The notes: generated from the letters alone by a model not told the origin. Shown: positions 24,587 to 34,010, counted from the first letter of the stretch. The stretch: DNA of 42,410 bases from Lentimicrobium sp. L6 (GCF_013166655.1 NZ_JABKCA010000053.1:1-42410), one strand, 5' to 3'. Numbers and translations: made by a program.

Positions 24587-26096
24587 AATGAATACTTAAT
24601 ACTTCGTCAATAATTGGGCGTTGGTTGAGTAAACGAGGAACTTTATGTTGCCCACCCAATTTGCCTTTGCTTTTTAACCAAGCATAAAAGGTGCCAGGTT
24701 TTAAGCTGGTGAGATGAGGGGGGTGTAATATCATGTCTTTATATCTTTTGGCTTCGTAATCTGAATTTAAGGATTTTAGCGCATTGTCCAAAGCATCTCC
24801 AAAAACAGCCAAGTCCGTTGGGGCTTTTATAAATTCAAACATCCAATCGTGTCTGGCTTGCGCTCCGTTTTTAATATCAGCAGGACCTGCCATATACTCA
24901 TCTACTATCACATTGCATTTTTCGCAAGCTACTTTTAAAGCTCGTTCGGCATTGTCGAGAATAATTTCTTCTCCCACCAAATTAATAAAGTATTTGGTTC
25001 GGCCAGTAATTAAAAACCGATAGGGATTAGTAGAAGTGAATTCAATGGTGTCTCCAATTTTATAGCGCCATAATCCTGCATTAGTGGAGATGAGGAGGGC
25101 GTAATTCACCCCTAATTCTACTTCACCAAGTGGAATGACTTGTGGAAATTCTTTATCAATTTCACTCATAGGAATGAATTCATAGAATATTCCATAATCT
25201 AACATTAAAAGCATCTCATTGCTATCTGTTCGGTCTTGGATTCCGAAAAAACCTTCAGAAGCATTATAAGTTTCCTGATAATTGATTCCACTCGGGCCAA
25301 CTAATTCAGCAAACTGTTTGCGGTAGGGTTCGAATTTAATTCCACCGTGAATAAATACCTCCAAATTGGGCCAAATCTCTTTAATATATTTTTGACCACT
25401 TATTTCTAAAATCTTTTTCACTAATAATAAAGTCCATGATGGAACACCAGAAAGTGAAGTTACATCTTCCTCCATGGTGATTAATGCCATTTTTTCAATT
25501 TTACTTTCCCACTCGTCCATCAAGGCGATTTCTCTATTGGGAGTACGGAGAATTTGAGCCCAAAAGGGGAGGTTCTCAATTAAAATAGCAGAAAGATCAC
25601 CATCGTAATACTCCTCATTATTTACATCTGAAATATTATGACTACCGCCCATAGCTATACTTCGACCATCAAAAACCATAGTCTCGGGATGATTGTTAAC
25701 GTAGATGGATAGCATGTCTTTTCCAGCTTTGAAATGGCACTCTTCTAAAGCGTGTCGACTTACTGGAATATATTTGCTCTTTCCGGCGGTAGTGCCCGAT
25801 GATTTAGCAAACCATTTAATATCAGAAGGCCAGAGTAAATCTTGTTCACCAGCTCGCAGCCGGTCGATATATGGTTTCAAGGTAGCATAAGAATGTATTG
25901 GAACTCGTTGACGATATTGCTCGTAATTGCGAATGGAGTCAAAGTCATATTTTTTTCCAAATTCGGTTTCTCTGCCTGCTTGTAATAATTTCTTAAACCA
26001 TTCCTCTTGCACATCATGAGGGTATTTCATAAACAAATCAATCTGATGAATTCGCTTTTTAATGATCCAAGTTATAACGGAATTAATGATGGCCAT
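24579..26096 (-). CDS. GH3-type acyl-adenylating enzyme
   Basis: This 505-residue protein belongs to the GH3 auxin-responsive family, ANL-type adenylating enzymes. In plants they conjugate amino acids to acyl hormones. The phosphate-binding motif SSGTTAGKSKYIPVS (99-113) is clear, YNASEGFFGIQD is the A5-like motif, and LWRYKIGDTIEFT and LITGRTKYFINLVGEE follow as expected. Bacterial members have no well-established substrate. The gene leads an operon with the propeller-like protein, the deoxynucleoside kinase and kdsB. A minus-strand -7 box (TAGATTTG) lies at 26115-26122. Confidence 0.92.
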   Translation of the reverse strand: MAIINSVITWIIKKRIHQIDLFMKYPHDVQEEWFKKLLQAGRETEFGKKYDFDSIRNYEQYRQRVPIHSYATLKPYIDRLRAGEQDLLWPSDIKWFAKSSGTTAGKSKYIPVSRHALEECHFKAGKDMLSIYVNNHPETMVFDGRSIAMGGSHNISDVNNEEYYDGDLSAILIENLPFWAQILRTPNREIALMDEWESKIEKMALITMEEDVTSLSGVPSWTLLLVKKILEISGQKYIKEIWPNLEVFIHGGIKFEPYRKQFAELVGPSGINYQETYNASEGFFGIQDRTDSNEMLLMLDYGIFYEFIPMSEIDKEFPQVIPLGEVELGVNYALLISTNAGLWRYKIGDTIEFTSTNPYRFLITGRTKYFINLVGEEIILDNAERALKVACEKCNVIVDEYMAGPADIKNGAQARHDWMFEFIKAPTDLAVFGDALDNALKSLNSDYEAKRYKDMILHPPHLTSLKPGTFYAWLKSKGKLGGQHKVPRLLNQRPIIDEVLSIHYE

Positions 26097-26114
26097 ATTG
26101 AAATTTTAGGTGTT

Positions 26115-26122
26115 CAAATCTA
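26115..26122 (-). promoter_or_regulatory. Promoter -7 box of the GH3 operon
   Basis: TAGATTTG on the minus strand lies 18 bases before the start codon. It matches TAnnTTTG; no clear -33 was found. Confidence 0.5.
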
Positions 26123-26227
26123 CGAAAATTAGGCGTTCATAAATGACCTTAATTGGTCTAATTTTTTACTAAAATCATATTATCTTCATAAATACTAAAT
26201 TGTAATCCAAATACACTTATTATTTTC

Positions 26228-26235
26228 TAATTTTG
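26228..26235 (+). promoter_or_regulatory. Promoter -7 box (TAATTTTG) for priA
   Basis: An exact TAnnTTTG match lies 11 bases before the ATG at 26247, which implies a very short leader. Confidence 0.5.
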
Positions 26236-26246
26236 TATTTCAATTT

Positions 26247-28733
26247 ATGGATAGAAAAACGCTTTTTGTAGAGGTTATTTTACCACTTCCACTCGATGGA
26301 AGTTTTACCTATCGTGTGCCTTTCGAAATGAATGAAATGGTAGCGCAAGGGATGCGAGTTCTGGTGCAGTTTGGCACTAGAAAAGTATATGCGGCTTTAG
26401 TGGTTTCTGTGCATGAAAACATTCCTCAGAATTATCAACCCAAATATATTTTGGCAGTATTAGATGCTTATCCTATTGTAAATCAATACCAATTGAAATT
26501 CTGGACTTGGATTTCTAAATATTATATCTCAGGTATAGGAGAGGTGATGAATGCGGCGCTTCCCACAGCTTTTAAGCTAAGTAGCGAATCGAAATTGGTC
26601 TTAAATCCCGATTTTGAGATTGGTAGTATTTCTTTAAATGAAAAAGAAGCATTAATATTAACAGCACTTCAGAATCAGGATAATATAAGTATTACTCAGG
26701 CATCAGAACTTACCGATTTAAAAAAAGTATTTCCTCTCATTAAAACCATGACCGAGAAGGGCATTGTATTGATGGAGGAGGAGCTAGAAGATAAATATAA
26801 GGTAAGGAAAGAGACTAGAGTTCAGTTGGTAGAGGAGTATAGAGAAGAAGAGGCTTTACGAGAATTGTTTAGTCAACTAGAAAAACGAGCCTTTAAGCAG
26901 TTGGAAGTGGTAATGGCTTTTTTGCACTTATCACAAAAGCGAGGCGGGAATCATTTAGATTTACCTAAGAAAGAACTTTTATCTCAACTTGAAAATGGAG
27001 CATCTGCCTATGCTTCTTTAGAGAAAAAAGGGGTGTTTTTTAGTTTTGAGCAAAGTATTAGCCGTTTGGTGGATTTTGCAAAAGCCAAAGAAGTAGAAAG
27101 TATAGAATTGAGCTTTGCGCAAAATGAAGCTTTTGAGGCGGTGAAAAACAGTTTTGGAAAACAACCAGCTTGCCTATTGCATGGGATTACCGGAAGTGGA
27201 AAGACCGAAATCTATATCAAATTGATGGATGAGGTGATTAAAGAAGGGAAGCAAGTATTATACCTTCTTCCTGAAATTGCCTTAACGGCTCAAATCATTA
27301 ATAGATTACGAAAGTATTTCGGTGAGAAAGTGGGTGTTTATCATTCTCGCTATAACATCCATGAGCGAGTTGAAATCTGGAATAAAGTTTTGAATGAAGA
27401 AGAAGGAACGCCTTCTTATCAAATCATATTGTCGGCTCGCTCGGGGGTGTTTTTACCCTTTAAAAACCTAGGTTTAATTATTGTGGATGAAGAACATGAT
27501 AATAGTTATAAGCAATTTGATCCTGCTCCTCGTTATCATGCTCGCGATGCGGCTTTAGTATTGGCAAATCAGCATAAAGCCAAAGTGGTTTTAGGTTCTG
27601 CCACACCGTCGGTAGAAACTTATTATAATGCACGATCAGGAAAATATGGTTTGGTGAGTTTGACCGAGCGATTTGGTGAAGGTCGATTGCCAGAGATTTT
27701 GGTGTCTGATGTGAAGCATGAAACCAAAAGAAAAACCATGAATGGGCATTTCTCTTCCTTCTTAATGATGCATGTAAAAGAGGCCTTGGAAAGAAATGAA
27801 CAAGTAATACTATTCCAAAATAGAAGAGGCTTTGCGCCACGCTTAGAATGTGAAGTCTGTAACTGGATTCCAGAATGTCCAAATTGTGATATCAGCTTGG
27901 TGTATCATAAAAATCAGAACCGATTGCGATGTCATATTTGCGGACATTCCTCTCATTTAATGCATACCTGTGGGAGTTGTGGTAGTAAAGAAGTCAGAAT
28001 GAAAGGCTTTGGTACAGAAAAACTAGAGGAGGATTTATCAATCATTCTCCCTGAGGCTAGAATCAAGCGTATGGATTTAGATACCACCAGAGCCAAGAAT
28101 GCCTTTGAAAAAATATTTGAGGATTTCGCTGATAAGAAGATCGATATTTTAGTGGGAACACAAATGGTCACCAAAGGATTAGATTTTGAGAATGTGAGTG
28201 TTGTGGGGGTTTTAAATGCCGATAATATGATCAATTTCCCTGACTTTAGAGCTTTCGAACGCAGTTTTCAAATGTTGGTGCAGGTGAGCGGTAGGGCAGG
28301 TAGAAAAGAGAAAAAAGGTAAAGTCATTATCCAATCTTTTAATCCCTATCATTCTGTTATTCGCTATGTGATAGAGAATAGTTATCAAAAAATGTATGAC
28401 AGCCAGATTTTGGAAAGAAGAAATTATAAATATCCTCCATTCTATCGTTTGATTCGCTTTACTTTAAAGCACAAAGATTATAGGGTACTCAATGAGGCCA
28501 TGCAAGATTTTTCTAGCCTTCTGAGAGAAAAATTCGGACAAAGAATCATAGGTCCAGAATACCCCATGGTTGCACGAATGCGTAATCTTTATCTTAAAGA
28601 AGTATTATTAAAATTAGAAAAAGGCTATCCTATTGATTCCTCTCGCAAGGTCATTCATGATATTCTCGATGCCTTCAATAGCGGAAAGCAATATAAAGCC
28701 ATTCGTGTGGTGATTGATGTGGATCCTATGTAG
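26247..28733 (+). CDS. priA: Primosomal protein N' (replication restart helicase PriA)
   Basis: PriA reloads the replisome at stalled forks. The 828 residues contain the N-terminal DNA-binding part (FTYRVPFEM start), Walker A GITGSGKTE (313-321), the DEEH box (414-417), GSATPS (450-455) and the zinc-binding insert with eight cysteines (535, 538, 544, 547, 562, 565, 575, 578). The helicase C-lobe has GTQMVTKGLDFENV and QVSGRAGR. All motifs are present, with a slightly long N-terminal linker (180-290). The gene is transcribed alone and followed by a repeat-rich gap. Confidence 0.97.
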   Translation: MDRKTLFVEVILPLPLDGSFTYRVPFEMNEMVAQGMRVLVQFGTRKVYAALVVSVHENIPQNYQPKYILAVLDAYPIVNQYQLKFWTWISKYYISGIGEVMNAALPTAFKLSSESKLVLNPDFEIGSISLNEKEALILTALQNQDNISITQASELTDLKKVFPLIKTMTEKGIVLMEEELEDKYKVRKETRVQLVEEYREEEALRELFSQLEKRAFKQLEVVMAFLHLSQKRGGNHLDLPKKELLSQLENGASAYASLEKKGVFFSFEQSISRLVDFAKAKEVESIELSFAQNEAFEAVKNSFGKQPACLLHGITGSGKTEIYIKLMDEVIKEGKQVLYLLPEIALTAQIINRLRKYFGEKVGVYHSRYNIHERVEIWNKVLNEEEGTPSYQIILSARSGVFLPFKNLGLIIVDEEHDNSYKQFDPAPRYHARDAALVLANQHKAKVVLGSATPSVETYYNARSGKYGLVSLTERFGEGRLPEILVSDVKHETKRKTMNGHFSSFLMMHVKEALERNEQVILFQNRRGFAPRLECEVCNWIPECPNCDISLVYHKNQNRLRCHICGHSSHLMHTCGSCGSKEVRMKGFGTEKLEEDLSIILPEARIKRMDLDTTRAKNAFEKIFEDFADKKIDILVGTQMVTKGLDFENVSVVGVLNADNMINFPDFRAFERSFQMLVQVSGRAGRKEKKGKVIIQSFNPYHSVIRYVIENSYQKMYDSQILERRNYKYPPFYRLIRFTLKHKDYRVLNEAMQDFSSLLREKFGQRIIGPEYPMVARMRNLYLKEVLLKLEKGYPIDSSRKVIHDILDAFNSGKQYKAIRVVIDVDPM

Positions 28734-28902
28734 TTCTAAGGAGTACTTAAAGATTATAGAGTACTTAGAGTTTAAAGTTTGATGTTCGACTTTTCAAAGT
28801 TCAAAGTTGAGTTTCTTGATAGAATCGCCTATGATTGGAGGATTAAAAGTATGAGAGCTTTTTGGTCATTGAGCTTCGATCACTTGTCGAAATTGTCGTA
28901 GT

Positions 28903-28965
28903 GAAAGGATAGCGCCCTTGAGTTTTTAACTGGTTTGTTTCTGAATCTAGGGCTCCAATCCTTTC
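28903..28965. repeat. Interrupted inverted repeat
   Basis: GAAAGGAT (28903-28910) with GCCCT (28914-28918) pairs with AGGGC (28949-28953) and ATCCTTTC (28958-28965). A small internal loop separates the two halves and a 30-nt loop closes the hairpin. Confidence 0.55.
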
Positions 28966-28987
28966 GTTATACTCAAGATTTTGATCC

Positions 28988-29038
28988 CTTAGCGAGCTTT
29001 GCGAAAACCTTTGCGAAAACCTTTGCGTTTCCTTTGCG
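28988..29038. repeat. Phased CTTTGCG repeat
   Basis: CTTAGCG at 28988 and CTTTGCG at 28997, 29009, 29021 and 29032 give five heptamers at 9-12 base spacing, close to one helical turn. Confidence 0.75.
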
Positions 29039-29539
29039 TGGAATGACAGCTAAAATAGTACTTAGAGTATTTAATTGCCTAAAGTATTTAGAGTTGGGGT
29101 TTTTTTGTAGTTTGATCATATTTCCTTTATTTTTATTTCAATCCTATATCAATGAAATCAGGGGGGCTTTTTTTCGTATTTGACTATCTTCTTTTCAAAG
29201 TCAAAATAAATTGAATGCGCATCCATTTAGGCCATTTTTTAATAAGATTTCTTAAGTTGCTCATTATCCGAGCCTTAATTTTAATAAGCAAATGCTCATT
29301 ATTCTTATTAATTAAATCTGTTCTAAATAAGCATTTCGACAACATTCTGGAGTCTGAAATACCTAAATTTACTGGGTTTTCGAATATACTTATTGAATAT
29401 TCGATAGTGAGTGTTTTGTTAATTCATTGGTTGATTGTTTATTAAATAACATTACTGCATATATTTACCCTGAGAATAAGTGAAAAAGCTAACCAATATT
29501 GGGGCTAGCGATGTGTTGTTTAATTTTAATATTTATTCA

Positions 29540-30283
29540 ATGGATGAGATGAAGAATCTAAATGAAAAGGACTATCACATTAGTTTCTTTCAACCAACAA
29601 CTAAATTGGCAAAATTTAACCGGAATTTATCCATCACCCTATTAACAGTTTGGGCTGTTTGTATTTTTGGATTTCAAATCTTTTTAAAAGTAATTGAAGA
29701 ACCTACTCCCGAAATGGCTTATGTGGAATACCAAGGTGTTTGGAATCAGTTAAAAAGTGGTCAGGCTAGTGATTTGGAAAAACAAGTGTTCATTAAGTCT
29801 GCCTTATCCGTTTTGGGAAAAGTAACACTTAAACCAGAGGATCGTGTTTATTTGAATGCTGCGGTGAGTCATTTTACTTTTGAATTGGCGGGGGAAAGTC
29901 AAAAGGCCTTACTTGGTAATAAAATTGAAATTCTGAGGAGTGCTGAATTCGGGAAATCCGACTATCCTAATCAAAAAGCAGATTTAGGTTCTTTAAGCGC
30001 AAAATTGATTAATGTGGAGCCTTATAGTTTGGAAGCTAAATTATTGCCTATAGAACTTGCAGCGGCTAGTTCTTCCACTCTTAATACTGAAATGGTTGAA
30101 ATGGTGATGGCTAAATATCTGATACATAATCAATCCTTTCTTACCGATTATGTTTTTTTGGGATTTCCTTTCCATTACTTCTATACTGGGGTATTCCTAC
30201 TGATTCTATTTGTAGGTATTTGTCTTTATTATTGTATCGCTACGGATAAAGCTATGTTTAGGCTTGGCATTACAGAAGAATAA
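29540..30283 (+). CDS. DUF4212-like small symporter subunit with a large extracytoplasmic insert
   Basis: The 247 residues start at an ATG; an upstream GTG at 29480 would add 20 residues of weak quality. Helix 1 spans about 29-50 (SITLLTVWAVCIFGFQIF). Helix 2 spans about 205-235, preceded by FLGFPFHYFYTG, which resembles the GFPFxxW region of DUF4212 small subunits that pair with VC_2705-type symporters. Canonical DUF4212 proteins are about 90 residues. Here ~150 residues, probably helical and outside the membrane, separate the helices. The position, 2 to 41 bases before the symporter gene, is exactly where DUF4212 genes lie. Assignment by topology and context is reasonable; homology needs a profile search. 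Confidence 0.65.
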   Translation: MDEMKNLNEKDYHISFFQPTTKLAKFNRNLSITLLTVWAVCIFGFQIFLKVIEEPTPEMAYVEYQGVWNQLKSGQASDLEKQVFIKSALSVLGKVTLKPEDRVYLNAAVSHFTFELAGESQKALLGNKIEILRSAEFGKSDYPNQKADLGSLSAKLINVEPYSLEAKLLPIELAAASSSTLNTEMVEMVMAKYLIHNQSFLTDYVFLGFPFHYFYTGVFLLILFVGICLYYCIATDKAMFRLGITEE

Positions 30284-30324
30284 TCATGGGTTTTCATCAA
30301 AATTCGAATATTAAAAGCATAGAT

Positions 30325-31989
30325 ATGAAAAAGATTTTATTGGCAATTTCCATATTGCTTCCAGGATATATATTTGCAAATGCCTCAACCACTTTGGAAG
30401 GCGGTTTTAAATTGGGTCCTGCATTAATTCTATTAAGCATCCTCATTTTGTTTGTGGTGGTGGGGATTGTTTTTCGTGCCAAAGACACCAATGATTTTTT
30501 TGCAGCAGGCCGAAAAATCTCAAAAGTAGGCTCAGGAATGGCGATTGCCTCGAACTGGATGAGTGCCGCTTCTTTCTTGGGAATGGCTGCTTTAATGTAT
30601 GGTAGCGGATATCATGGTTTAGCTTATGTGATAGGCTGGACAGGTGGATATGTATTGTTACTTGTTTTAATGGCAGGTCAGATTAGAAAATATGGAAAGT
30701 ATACCGCTGCCGATTTTATTGGCGATAGATTTTATTCAAAAACATTAAGAATTAGTGGTGCCATTGTAGCCATTCTGATTTCAATAGCTTATTGTGTGGG
30801 GCAATTTGGAGGAATAGGACTATTATTTAAGTGGATATTAGGTATTGATTATGCTGTTGCTGTAATGGTTGGTGGAGCTGTGGTTTTAAGCTATACATTA
30901 ATATCAGGTATGCTTGGAGTCACCAAAAATATGCAGATTCAATATATTATCATTATTATTTCTTTCTTGATACCACTTTTTATACTCTCCTTCAAATATG
31001 ATTATTTCTGGTTGCTTCCTCAAATTGGATATGGTTCTATTGTTACTGATATTGTAACCGGAATTCCTGCGCCAGAAATGGTCAATATGGTGAACTCCTT
31101 CGGGCATGACTTTGCCATTACGCCAAGTCCCGAATATGCCATGCCTTGGGACCCTTCAAGTGGACAAACTTTTTTCCAGTTTATGGCTATTACTTTCTCT
31201 TTAATGGTAGGAACCGCAGGTTTGCCACACGTTATTCAGCGTTTTTATGTAGTGCCTAAAGTACGTGATGCGCGTTGGTCAGTGGTTTGGGGCTTATTCT
31301 TCATCTGTATTTTATATTGGAGTGCCCCAGTTTATTCTGCCTTGGGAACTATTCTTTCTGCAAACCCTGAAGTTGGAAAATTATCTAAAGATGCCATTGT
31401 AGTATACACGGCTCAGCTTGGAAATATCAATCCTCTTATTGTTGGTCTTTTAGCTGCCGGAGGAGTTTCTGCAGCATTTTCTACGGTTTCTGGATTGTTA
31501 GTAGCTGGTGCCTCTGCATTCTCCCACGATTTATATGTGAAGGTCATTAATCCAAGCTGTTCTCCAAAAAGACAACTGGCAATGGCGCGTTGGGCGACTG
31601 TATTAATGGCCATTATAGTAACACTTATTGCTTTAATGAAATTAGCATTAATTGGCCAGTTAGTGGCTGTTGCTTTTTCTTTAGCTGGTTGTACTATCTT
31701 TCCATTATTCCTTCTGGGAATTTGGTGGAGTGGTTCCAATAGAAAAGGCGCTACATGGGGATTAATAGTTGGGGGTATGGTTTCTCTTATTGCAATCACC
31801 TATTTTGTTGCCGGAAAATTTAATCTAATACTTCCTGCCCATGAGTTTATGAACTATTGGTTAGGCGCTTGGTATTTTGCATGGATTGGTGCACCATTAG
31901 CCATATTAACTAATATCATTGTTTCGAAATTTACGGAAGAAACTCCAGTGGAAATTAGAAAGTTCTTAGTTGAAAATGTACATAGTTAA
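30325..31989 (+). CDS. Sodium:solute symporter, ActP/VC_2705-like (acetate-type)
   Basis: This SSS-family transporter is about 554 residues from the ATG at 30325. I prefer that start because MKKILLAISILLPGYIFANA matches the cleavable N-terminus of ActP; an upstream ATG at 30286 would add 13 residues. About 13 helices follow. Family hallmarks are visible: DFFAAGRKISKVGSGMAIASNWMSAASFLGM, GRYTAADF-like GKYTAADFIGDR, TAGLPHVIQRFYVV, and AAGGVSAAFSTVSGLLVAGASAFSHD. Known relatives import acetate or similar monocarboxylates with Na+ at the inner membrane. A helper subunit lies upstream; TPR and beta-barrel genes follow within 20 bases of each other, so all four form one operon. The substrate is inferred. 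Confidence 0.9.
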   Translation: MKKILLAISILLPGYIFANASTTLEGGFKLGPALILLSILILFVVVGIVFRAKDTNDFFAAGRKISKVGSGMAIASNWMSAASFLGMAALMYGSGYHGLAYVIGWTGGYVLLLVLMAGQIRKYGKYTAADFIGDRFYSKTLRISGAIVAILISIAYCVGQFGGIGLLFKWILGIDYAVAVMVGGAVVLSYTLISGMLGVTKNMQIQYIIIIISFLIPLFILSFKYDYFWLLPQIGYGSIVTDIVTGIPAPEMVNMVNSFGHDFAITPSPEYAMPWDPSSGQTFFQFMAITFSLMVGTAGLPHVIQRFYVVPKVRDARWSVVWGLFFICILYWSAPVYSALGTILSANPEVGKLSKDAIVVYTAQLGNINPLIVGLLAAGGVSAAFSTVSGLLVAGASAFSHDLYVKVINPSCSPKRQLAMARWATVLMAIIVTLIALMKLALIGQLVAVAFSLAGCTIFPLFLLGIWWSGSNRKGATWGLIVGGMVSLIAITYFVAGKFNLILPAHEFMNYWLGAWYFAWIGAPLAILTNIIVSKFTEETPVEIRKFLVENVHS

Positions 31990-31991
31990 AA

Positions 31992-32747
31992 ATGGGAATC
32001 ATTAAGTTTAACCGTACTTCAGGAATTCTTAGTATCGTAATGGTGATTATATTCATAGCTGGCCTGTGGTATGCCAATCTCTATTATAGTCGGGTTAATG
32101 ATGCTGAAGATCCTCGAGTAAGGCATGCTAAGGAGTTATATAGTGAGTATAATAATCTGGCAGTCGAGAAAAAGTATAATGATATTTTTGATTTACTGGA
32201 CTCTATCTATCTTATATATGCTCAATTAGATGATTATCAGAATTCTTATGAAGTAGCAGTACTCCATAATAACCGAGCTGCAGTATTGTTAAATATTGCT
32301 TTGTTTGAAGCGGTTTCCCAAGTGGAAAGGGATTCTATTATTGGTCTTTCAGAGTGTGAAATTCTAGAGGGAATTAATATTTACGATGATTGGCTTCTGA
32401 AATTTGGAGAGCTAAATCATGAAGAATTGCTGATTCATTTTCAGTCTATTTACCAGAGGGAATTTCCATTATTGGATATATCTTTGCGCAATGATTATGT
32501 GAATAAAAGAGTGAAAGAAATAGAAACTGCACAAGTAGAAATGACTCGTAGATTATCTGTGAGTTATACCAATTTGGGCATTGTACTTCGTCATCAAAAT
32601 CAAGTAGAAAAGGCAGTGGAGTATTATCAATTGGCATTGGAATTATGGCCTGAGAATCTTACTGCTGAAAATAATATTAATATTTTATTGGGAGAGCCTT
32701 TGAAAGAGAGGAGTCTTTTAGACAAGATTTTCCCACCAAACAAATAA
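31992..32747 (+). CDS. Membrane-anchored TPR protein of the symporter operon
   Basis: This 251-residue protein has one N-terminal transmembrane helix (about 10-29). A helical extracytoplasmic region contains a clear tetratricopeptide unit near the end (SVSYTNLGIVLRHQNQVEKAVEYYQLALELWPEN, about 190-223). It starts 2 bases after the symporter stop and ends 19 bases before the outer-membrane gene. A role in bridging the inner-membrane transporter and the outer-membrane barrel, or in assembling the former, is inference. The family is not recognised. Confidence 0.8.
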   Translation: MGIIKFNRTSGILSIVMVIIFIAGLWYANLYYSRVNDAEDPRVRHAKELYSEYNNLAVEKKYNDIFDLLDSIYLIYAQLDDYQNSYEVAVLHNNRAAVLLNIALFEAVSQVERDSIIGLSECEILEGINIYDDWLLKFGELNHEELLIHFQSIYQREFPLLDISLRNDYVNKRVKEIETAQVEMTRRLSVSYTNLGIVLRHQNQVEKAVEYYQLALELWPENLTAENNINILLGEPLKERSLLDKIFPPNK

Positions 32748-32766
32748 CGATATAATCAAATTTAGT

Positions 32767-34008
32767 ATGAGAAAATTATTCTTATTCGTGTTTTTAATTC
32801 CATTTCTATCTTTTGGACAAGAGGTGAGTGAGGTGAAAGTTAAAGTAGGCGGCTTTGTGAAAAATGATATGTTTTGGGATTCTCGCAAAACCGTATCAGC
32901 CCGAGAAGGCCATTTTTTATTATTTCCGGCTGCAGAAGATTTAGATCCCGATGGAAATGATTTGAATGGTGCAAGCAGCTTTAATTTTCTTTCCATTCAA
33001 TCTAGATTGGGAGTGAGTGTTAATGGTGCTAAGGCCTTAAATGCGGATATTTCAGCAAAAATAGAAGGTGATTTCTTTGGACAGTTAAATCCAAACATCA
33101 ACTTATTTAGATTACGTCATGCTTACATTAAAATGAAATGGACATCCACAGAGGTATTGCTAGGTCAATATTGGATTCCCATGTTTGTGACCGATTGTTT
33201 TCCGGGTACTATTTCATTTAATACAGGTGTGCCTTTTCAGCCTTTTGGAAGAAGTCCTCAGATTAGAGTGAGTCAATCCATGGGTTTAGCGAAATTTATC
33301 TTTGTGGCTAATTCTCAAAGAGATTATGCCAGCAGAGGACCAAATCCTCTTGCTCCATCTTCAACATTAGTAAGTAGTGAGTTTCTAAGGAATTCTAATA
33401 TTCCAGAACTCAGTTTGCAGGTACATTTAAAACCTGGGGATGCCATCCTTTTTGGTTTAGGTGCCAGTTATAAGCAAATTGCTCCACAAACTAAAACCTC
33501 ATTAGGATATCAGACGGACGAGTCGGTGGGTGGTTATAATGCTTTTGCATTCTTAAGAGTGAATTTGAAGCCTATTACCATTAAAATGCAAGGCGTTTAT
33601 GGGCAGAATATGCCAGATGTTTTGTCAATAGGAGGCATTGCTATCAGCGATTCTACAAACCTTGAAAAGGGTTTTGTGAGCTATACTACTTTGAACACCA
33701 TGTCTTCTTGGATTGATATTTCTAGTAATGGAAAAAAGTTCCAAGTAGGAGTTTTTGCTGGATATTCTCAAAATTTAGGTGCTAAGGATAAAATCGTTGG
33801 ACCCAAATATGGTTTAGGAACCAATATAGCAAGTATGTATAGAGTTTCTCCAAGAGTTTCATATCAAGTCAATAAATTGAAGTTTGCTCTAGAAGGAGAG
33901 TATACCAATGCAAGTTATGGTGCTTCTTATGATGAATATGGTGTACCTCAAGATTTAAACCCTGTTGGGAATTTGAGGATATTATTTGCTTCTTATTTCT
34001 TCTTTTAA
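32767..34008 (+). CDS. Outer-membrane beta-barrel (porin-like)
   Basis: This 413-residue protein has a signal peptide (1-18, ending FGQ) and alternating amphipathic beta strands throughout. It ends in ...LFASYFFF with a terminal Phe, as expected for BAM-assembled barrels. The early FVKNDMFWDSRKTVSAREG pattern resembles DcaP-like and other porin families. Roughly 14-18 strands are plausible, but I cannot count them firmly. Placed last in the symporter operon, it probably lets the transported substrate cross the outer membrane. A perfect palindrome follows. Confidence 0.85.
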   Translation: MRKLFLFVFLIPFLSFGQEVSEVKVKVGGFVKNDMFWDSRKTVSAREGHFLLFPAAEDLDPDGNDLNGASSFNFLSIQSRLGVSVNGAKALNADISAKIEGDFFGQLNPNINLFRLRHAYIKMKWTSTEVLLGQYWIPMFVTDCFPGTISFNTGVPFQPFGRSPQIRVSQSMGLAKFIFVANSQRDYASRGPNPLAPSSTLVSSEFLRNSNIPELSLQVHLKPGDAILFGLGASYKQIAPQTKTSLGYQTDESVGGYNAFAFLRVNLKPITIKMQGVYGQNMPDVLSIGGIAISDSTNLEKGFVSYTTLNTMSSWIDISSNGKKFQVGVFAGYSQNLGAKDKIVGPKYGLGTNIASMYRVSPRVSYQVNKLKFALEGEYTNASYGASYDEYGVPQDLNPVGNLRILFASYFFF

Positions 34009-34010
34009 AG

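Larger units (their letters stand above)
28734..29479. other. Repeat-rich non-coding region
   Basis: No credible gene is present; short open frames here are low-complexity or hydrophobic chance frames. It holds AGTACTTAGAGT twice (28760-28771 and 29057-29068), a TGAGCTTnnn..TTGTCGAAAT-like stretch near 28870-28893, an interrupted inverted repeat (28903-28965), and five phased CTTAGCG/CTTTGCG units (28988-29038). From 29100 to 29479 I see only AT-rich sequence and a near-consensus -7 element (TATATTTA) just before the next operon. Confidence 0.65.

Noticed and set aside
28935-29445. Short open frames in the repeat-rich gap
   Set aside because: They run through repeats or are AT-driven hydrophobic strings with no domain pattern or promoter context.
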